Shown here piece after piece: positions 14,155-17,831 of a DNA stretch of 17,831 nucleotides; the stretch's first letter is position 1, and each line of letters starts with the position of its first letter. The notes below the pieces were generated by a model. The model had not been told where the DNA came from and ran no database searches. It saw only the letters and a list, made by a program, of their open reading frames with translations. Location of the stretch: NCBI GenBank assembly GCA_902496505.1, contig CABVBB010000002.1:1-17831 (forward strand), in the 5' to 3' direction. Source of the stretch: an uncultured Peptococcaceae bacterium (GTDB lineage: Bacteria; Bacillota; Peptococcia; Peptococcales; Peptococcaceae). The position numbers were made by a program, and so were the translations under genes.

Positions 14155-14349
14155 CCTCCCACCTCGCCCTCACGTTCTTGAGAAAGCCGCAGACACTCCC
14201 CATGGCCTTTGGCTTTCCATAAGCTCATACTCCATATGTATACGCCGGACGGGAAATTTATGCACGCCCTTTGGTCGATTCTATGTTTAATTTTTCCATA
14301 GCTGTGCCAGACTATGACCATTACGCGCTACAGCGAAAGAAGGTTTGCC

Positions 14350-15030
14350 ATGTATATTTTGATCATCCGCACCATCATCTTGTATCTTTTGGTCATGATC
14401 TGTCTGCGCTTGATGGGCAAGCAGCAGATCGGTCAGCTGCAGCCCTTTGAATTCGTCGCCGCCCTCATGATCTCCGAACTGGCCACCATCCCTATGGAGG
14501 ACGTGGGCGCGCCGCTTTATACCGGCGTGGTGCCGGTCATCGTGATCTTGGTCCTGCAAACAGGCTTTGGTTATCTCTCCCTCAAGAGCAACCGCTTCCG
14601 CCGCTTGCTTTCTGGTGCGCCCACCATCGTCATCAAAGACGGCCGCATCCTGGAAAAAGAATTGGCCAAAAGCCGCTACAACCTCAATGACCTTTTAGAA
14701 CAGCTGCGTATCAAAGACAGCCACAATCTGGACGAAGTGGCCTATGCGATCTTGGAGACTAACGGCGAACTCAGCGTCATCCCCAAGGCGGAGTATTCTT
14801 CGGTCACGCTGAGCAATATGCAGATCACGCCCCCGCCCACCGTCTATCCTGCTGTGCTCATCCTGGACGGTCAGATCCAGGAGGATACGCTGCGGGAACT
14901 CAACTTGACCACCGGACAAGTGATGCACAGCCTGCAGGCTTATGATATCCACCTGCCCGAGGATGCCCTGCTGGCTATCATGAATACCCAAGGGCAGATC
15001 ATCGCTCAGAAAAAGGAGGCCAGATCCTAA
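14350..15030 (+). CDS. DUF421 family membrane protein (YetF/YcaP type)
   Basis: A 226-residue protein with three N-terminal transmembrane helices (about 2-20, 34-52 and 57-77) and a cytoplasmic C-terminal DUF421 domain (about 85-220; GAPTIVIKDGRILEKEL, NLNDLLEQLR, LDEVAYAILETNGELSVIP). The basic motif RLMGKQQIGQLQPFEFV is the family's conserved first loop. The function of the family is unresolved, although related genes are linked to stress and spore membranes. I start at the ATG at 14350 because AGAAGG lies 6 nt upstream and the hydrophobic helix begins there. An ATG at 14314 would add 12 polar residues. The gene is followed with no gap by a DUF4363 gene, so the two form an operon. Confidence 0.9.
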   Translation: MYILIIRTIILYLLVMICLRLMGKQQIGQLQPFEFVAALMISELATIPMEDVGAPLYTGVVPVIVILVLQTGFGYLSLKSNRFRRLLSGAPTIVIKDGRILEKELAKSRYNLNDLLEQLRIKDSHNLDEVAYAILETNGELSVIPKAEYSSVTLSNMQITPPPTVYPAVLILDGQIQEDTLRELNLTTGQVMHSLQAYDIHLPEDALLAIMNTQGQIIAQKKEARS

Positions 15031-15411
15031 ATGCGCTCCGTTATCATTTCGCTCGTCCTTTTCGCAGGCTGTCTGGTCGGCGCTTATTTCGCCAGCGATA
15101 CCCTCGAGACGGACATCACTGAACTCTGCGGCACCCTGCACACGATGGAAGACGCCATCATCGCCAATGATTGGCCCGACGCCCAGGCCCAATTTGAACG
15201 CCTGCGCCAGGATTGGCAGGATCAGGAGCTCTTCTGGCGGCTGGTGCTGGATCATCAGCGCCAGACGGATCTGGAGGCCAATATGCTCCGTGTGGGCGCC
15301 TACGTCTATGCAGAGGACGACGCTCAAAGCCTGGCTGAATTGGCCTCGCTCTTCGCCGGCTATGAGCATACGCTCCTGCTGGAAAAAGTCACTTGGGACA
15401 ATATTTTATAA
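15031..15411 (+). CDS. DUF4363 family protein, partner of the DUF421 gene
   Basis: A 126-residue protein with an N-terminal hydrophobic helix (about 3-22; VIISLVLFAGCLVGAYFA), either an anchor or an uncleaved signal, followed by an acidic all-helical domain (25-125) with W-x3-Q-type repeats (NDWPDAQAQFERLRQDWQ, FWRLVLDHQRQTDLEANM). This layout fits the DUF4363 family, which I recall next to DUF421 genes in Bacillota. The helical domain should face outward. The ATG immediately follows the stop of the DUF421 gene. AAGGAGG lies 11 nt upstream inside that gene, so translation is coupled. The function is unknown; a complex with the DUF421 protein is the simplest reading. Confidence 0.82.
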   Translation: MRSVIISLVLFAGCLVGAYFASDTLETDITELCGTLHTMEDAIIANDWPDAQAQFERLRQDWQDQELFWRLVLDHQRQTDLEANMLRVGAYVYAEDDAQSLAELASLFAGYEHTLLLEKVTWDNIL

Positions 15412-15416
15412 TGCTC

Positions 15417-15453
15417 AAAAAGCGTACCGCGCAAAAGTTCGGTACGCTTTTTT
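15417..15453. terminator. Bidirectional rho-independent terminator
   Basis: Arms 15417-15429 and 15440-15452 pair perfectly over 13 bp. T runs follow on both strands. It ends the DUF421/DUF4363 operon (plus) and the converging hydrolase gene (minus). Confidence 0.95.
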
Positions 15454-15455
15454 AT

Positions 15456-16721
15456 TCATCCTTTAACGATCTGCCACACCCATTCGGCAATATCCTGGAG
15501 CACCGTTTCGGCCAAAGGACAGGGTTGATCGTAAAGCGCCATGTCAAAGCTTTTGTCCGGGGCTTTGGACATCAAGTGGCTGAGCTTAGGGTACAAGCGG
15601 CAGCGGCTATTGGGTCGGTCAGCAAGCGCCGCCTGCCAATAGGCCAATTCTCGCGGCCCCTCCACCTGAAAATCATATTCTCCCTGCAAGACCAGCACCG
15701 CTGCCTGCGACTGAGCTAGGCACTGCTGCTGATCCTGCTCCAAACTGCGCCAATACCCCTTAGGCTGGCCAAAGACTACGCCCTGCTCTGCTGGATCAGC
15801 CAGCTTGGCCAGATCCTCTGCGATCTCCTCCAGTGCCGTCTCTTTCTCAGCCGCAGACAGATGGGCAGCAGCGGCCACCAGTACCCGTTTTTGCTCGGCA
15901 AAGATCTCCGGGATCGGTCGCCACGGACCATTCATAACGATCACGCCGCACATATCCTGCTGTTCCGCTGCCAGTCTAGGCATCAGATAACCGCCCAAAC
16001 TATGGCCCAGGGCAAAGATATGCTGCCCATCCACTCTTTCCTCGCTGCCAGCCTGTATGACAGCTGCCCGAGCATCGGCCAAGATCTCCTGCTCCACCGT
16101 GATCTGCGCCACTGCTTCAGCACTTTGCGGCGGATACTGATAAAAACGTTTGTTGAACCTGAGCGTCGCGATGCCTCGCTCCGCCAGGCCATGGGCCAAT
16201 TCCGCAAAGGGTCTGTTGGGCAGCGCGCCCACCGATTCATTCATATCCGATTGACCAGAGCCTTGAATCAGGATGATGATCGGCGGCTTTTCCACTTGGG
16301 AAGGCAAAGTAAGCAGTCCCTCCACCTGCGGCTCTATGCCCACCTTGACGCGCTCCTCCTGATAGGCCGCTGTACGAAGCGGCGTATAGGGCGCCTTCTG
16401 CTCCTCGATAGGCCGCAGCCCAAACTGCTTGATGCGCCCTTGGTCATCGTACACGAACTGCGCGGCCAGCACCAGCTTGCTGTACTGCTCATCACAGCTG
16501 ACCAGTATTTCTCCAGCAGAGAGCATTTGGACCTGCTCCTTGAGCCGTCCCTGATAGTCACCGGTCAGCCAACTCAACTGCTGAGCCATCTCGCTCAGCT
16601 GATAAAATGACAGCTGTGCAGCCATCTTTGGGTCCAGCGCCTGATACAGCTCTCTGACCTCGCCTTGCCGCAGCTGCTCCAGATAATGCGCTGTGCGCTG
16701 CCTCCATATTTCCTCCTGCAT
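15456..16721 (-). CDS. Alpha/beta hydrolase with N-terminal DUF3887-like domain
   Basis: A 421-residue protein. Residues about 1-105 resemble the DUF3887 domain, a small cone-shaped fold that precedes many Bacillota hydrolases (LDPKMAAQLSFYQLSEMAQQ, QFVYDDQGRIKQFGLRP). Residues about 120-420 form an alpha/beta hydrolase with the oxyanion segment IQGSGQSDMNES (152-163), nucleophile Ser241 in GHSLGG, acid Asp350 in GEYDFQV and His382 in KLSHLM. The GSGxxD variant is typical of the family of dienelactone hydrolase-like esterases and peptidases. There is no signal peptide, so it is likely cytoplasmic, whereas several relatives are secreted. AAGGAGG lies 7 nt from the ATG. The gene has its own promoter with an inverted repeat upstream of it. 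Substrate unknown. Confidence 0.9.
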   Translation of the reverse strand: MQEEIWRQRTAHYLEQLRQGEVRELYQALDPKMAAQLSFYQLSEMAQQLSWLTGDYQGRLKEQVQMLSAGEILVSCDEQYSKLVLAAQFVYDDQGRIKQFGLRPIEEQKAPYTPLRTAAYQEERVKVGIEPQVEGLLTLPSQVEKPPIIILIQGSGQSDMNESVGALPNRPFAELAHGLAERGIATLRFNKRFYQYPPQSAEAVAQITVEQEILADARAAVIQAGSEERVDGQHIFALGHSLGGYLMPRLAAEQQDMCGVIVMNGPWRPIPEIFAEQKRVLVAAAAHLSAAEKETALEEIAEDLAKLADPAEQGVVFGQPKGYWRSLEQDQQQCLAQSQAAVLVLQGEYDFQVEGPRELAYWQAALADRPNSRCRLYPKLSHLMSKAPDKSFDMALYDQPCPLAETVLQDIAEWVWQIVKG

Positions 16722-16743
16722 AAGCTCGCCTCCTTATACCTTT

Positions 16744-16772
16744 ATTCTACCCGCTCAGAGGTGAGAACGCAA
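16744..16772 (-). promoter_or_regulatory. Predicted promoter of the DUF3887-hydrolase gene
   Basis: Minus strand -35 TTGCGT (16767-16772) and -10 TAGAAT (16744-16749) with 17-nt spacing. The -10 matches five of six positions; the -35 is weak, which would fit an activator site further upstream. Confidence 0.5.
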
Positions 16773-16781
16773 AGGAGCGTC

Positions 16782-16809
16782 AGTTGACCTTGACGCAGCT
16801 TTGTCAACT
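16782..16809. promoter_or_regulatory. Inverted repeat AGTTGAC-N14-GTCAACT upstream of the hydrolase promoter
   Basis: Two perfect 7-nt half-sites with centres 21 bp apart (two helical turns). The midpoint (16795.5) is about 58 bp upstream of the predicted start near 16737. Position and symmetry fit an activator operator. The minus strand copy also contains TTGACA, a perfect -35 hexamer with no matching -10. Confidence 0.35.
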
Positions 16810-16841
16810 AAAAAGAGACTGCCGCTTGACAGTCTCTTTTA
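16810..16841. terminator. Rho-independent terminator after the AlbA_2-domain gene
   Basis: AAAAGAGACTG (16811-16821) pairs with CAGTCTCTTTT (16830-16840) over 11 bp with an 8-nt loop. On the minus strand a run of five T follows. The stem overlaps the stop codon at 16839-16841. Confidence 0.9.
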
Positions 16842-17558
16842 ACGCACGCCCAGCAGCTGCCGGATCAATGTCTGTTTTTCCTCGATCATTTGACAGATGA
16901 ACTGCTGGTACTCTTTGTTGACCGACTCACTGCGCAGCGCCTTGGGGAAATCCGCCGGACCGGCTTCATAAAGTGCCTTCAGCTGATAAATATGATCCTT
17001 GATAGCCAGCTGCGAGGTCTCCTCATACTGCGCTTCGATGCGCTCCGCGATGAGCAGGGTCAGCTCTTCATTATTGATGACCGCATTGGTCGTATTGCGC
17101 CGGATATAAATGGTATTGTTCTGGATATAAGTGCCCGCACTGGTCGCGATGTAAGGGGCGTGCAGGGGATTGTGATCGACAAATACCACTTGGAAACGCT
17201 TGCCCACCAATTTTTCGTACTCACTGCTGCTGTATTCGTAATTTTTGACCGTATAGGAAAGGGTATCGGGAATATAGCGGGCCAGCTCATTACCCACATC
17301 TGCTGGGTCTTTGAATTCATCCAAGCCCACATACGCCAGCTGCTGATTGTCTTCCTGCACCCCGACGATGATCAGTCCGCCGCCGCTGTTGGCCATGGCC
17401 AGAACAGTCTTAGCCAGCTTATCTTTTTCGATCCAGATGGTCTTGAAATCGATATCATTGCGCTCGCCCTGCACCTTTTCCAGCAAACGGCGGAAATTTT
17501 CCCGATCTGGCTGCTGAAACAATTCATACACCATATCTCTGTCCAAATCGATATTCAC
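16839..17558 (-). CDS. AlbA_2 (Schlafen-type) ATP-binding domain protein
   Basis: A 239-residue protein with an N-terminal AlbA_2/divergent-AAA domain (about 25-150; PF04326-like). The family pattern is visible: DIDFK at 36-40, the segment TVLAMANSGGGLIIVGVQED (51-70), then the VGLDE turn and a beta-sheet with YIQNNTIYIRRN. The last 70 residues are helical and charged (LLIAERIEAQYEE, KEYQQFICQMIEEK), possibly for dimerisation. These proteins are often called putative transcriptional regulators or ATP-binding proteins, without a settled activity; some sit in defence loci, but nothing defence-related adjoins this one. I chose GTG at 17558 because AGGAGG lies 7 nt upstream and the domain begins soon after. 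A longer reading from 17723 would run through the promoter and its TATAAT. It is a single-gene unit ended by a terminator. Confidence 0.88.
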   Translation of the reverse strand: MNIDLDRDMVYELFQQPDRENFRRLLEKVQGERNDIDFKTIWIEKDKLAKTVLAMANSGGGLIIVGVQEDNQQLAYVGLDEFKDPADVGNELARYIPDTLSYTVKNYEYSSSEYEKLVGKRFQVVFVDHNPLHAPYIATSAGTYIQNNTIYIRRNTTNAVINNEELTLLIAERIEAQYEETSQLAIKDHIYQLKALYEAGPADFPKALRSESVNKEYQQFICQMIEEKQTLIRQLLGVR

Positions 17559-17598
17559 GCGATCCCCTCCTTTAACAGACCAGTCTGCTTCTGCCTCC

Positions 17599-17628
17599 AT
17601 TATAGCAGGCGCGGGGGCAAATTGCCAC
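17599..17628 (-). promoter_or_regulatory. Predicted promoter of the AlbA_2-domain gene
   Basis: On the minus strand a perfect extended -10, TGCTATAAT (hexamer 17599-17604), has a -35-like GTGGCA (17623-17628) at 18 nt. The predicted start near 17592 lies 34 nt before the GTG start codon and confirms the short form of the gene. Confidence 0.7.
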
Positions 17629-17712
17629 AGCCGCCCGTTATCGCGCCGCAAAAAATCAGCAAAAAAGGCCGCCTCTGGGCAGACATCCCCTAGGCCCTGA
17701 ACTGTCGGTCGA

Positions 17713-17831
17713 TCATTTGACAACGGTTATATACTCCTCCAGATCACGGCGGAGGCCAATATTTTCCCCATAGGCCTTTACATAGCCCGCTCGCAAGATC
17801 AAATGCACTTTTTCATCAAGACCCAACGCTG
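17713..17831 (-). CDS. C-terminal end of a gene cut by the right edge, possibly nitroreductase family
   Basis: Only the last 38 codons and the stop (17713-17715) are visible, in the minus strand. The peptide LGLDEKVHLILRAGYVKAYG, then ENIGLRRDLEEYITVVK, resembles the end of nitroreductase-type flavoproteins, where a hydrophobic strand (LILRAGY) is followed by an RR-x-L motif near the C-terminus. This is a weak match from a short piece. The frame is open to the window edge and has ordinary codon use. No strong terminator separates it from the AlbA_2 gene's promoter. Confidence 0.6.
   Translation of the reverse strand, partial: ALGLDEKVHLILRAGYVKAYGENIGLRRDLEEYITVVK

Noticed and set aside
14259..14264. 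TGCATA on the minus strand as a sporulation (sigma F/G) -35 for the M23-like gene
   Set aside because: No matching -10 (CATA-n-TA type) at the right distance; the hexamer alone is chance.
17661..17696. GGCC...GGCC hairpin with a T6 run after the truncated right-edge gene
   Set aside because: The stem is only 4-5 bp with a long loop, too weak to call a terminator.
17559..17723. Longer N-terminus for the AlbA_2-domain protein
   Set aside because: The extension covers a TATAAT promoter and the SD of the GTG start; residues there look non-coding.
1..17831. CRISPR arrays, insertion sequences, tRNA, rRNA or phage genes
   Set aside because: Looked for on both strands; no spaced direct repeats, transposase motifs or cloverleaf-like sequences were seen.

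Overview
The window looks like chromosomal DNA of a low-redundancy anaerobic Bacillota genome. I favour Negativicutes or a related Clostridia-type lineage, but only tentatively. The reasons are strong AGGAGG-type ribosome binding sites, TATAAT-type promoters, hairpin-plus-U-tract terminators at nearly every transcription unit end, the TIGR03960/TIGR03936/RNase G cluster, a stalk-domain secreted protein and a DUF421/DUF4363 pair. There is no phage, insertion sequence, CRISPR array, tRNA or rRNA that I can see. Base composition looks even throughout.

Left part (1-4182), all on the minus strand. A truncated lysophospholipase-like hydrolase lies at the left edge. Next is a Crp/Fnr-type regulator resembling the CprK branch. 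Upstream of that is a tandem pair of closely related six-bladed beta-propeller proteins of the arylsulfotransferase (ASST) type. The pair has a promoter at about 4001-4030 with a Crp-like 16-bp palindrome just upstream, and the regulator gene has its own promoter and palindrome. This is the best candidate for an uncharacterised system: cytoplasmic, PAPS-independent-type sulfotransferase propellers possibly controlled by a small-molecule sensor.

Middle part (4183-11888). A short orphan helical protein is transcribed rightward from 4183 and shares a strong two-way terminator with a seven-gene leftward operon starting near 11925. In transcription order the operon encodes a TIGR03960 radical SAM/B12 protein, its partner TIGR03936 (11-nt overlap), RNase G with a C-terminal TRAM-like domain, a metallophosphoesterase, RidA, a GrpB-HD fusion protein and a maltose/galactoside-type O-acetyltransferase. 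The theme is RNA processing plus metabolite housekeeping.

Right part (12003-17831). This holds a secreted stalk-domain protein, a membrane-anchored M23-family protein whose zinc ligands are replaced, a rightward DUF421/DUF4363 membrane pair, a leftward DUF3887-alpha/beta hydrolase, a leftward AlbA_2 domain protein, and the C-terminal end of a further gene (possibly a nitroreductase) cut by the right edge. Each unit is separated by a clear terminator. All family calls are from reading motifs; no search was run.
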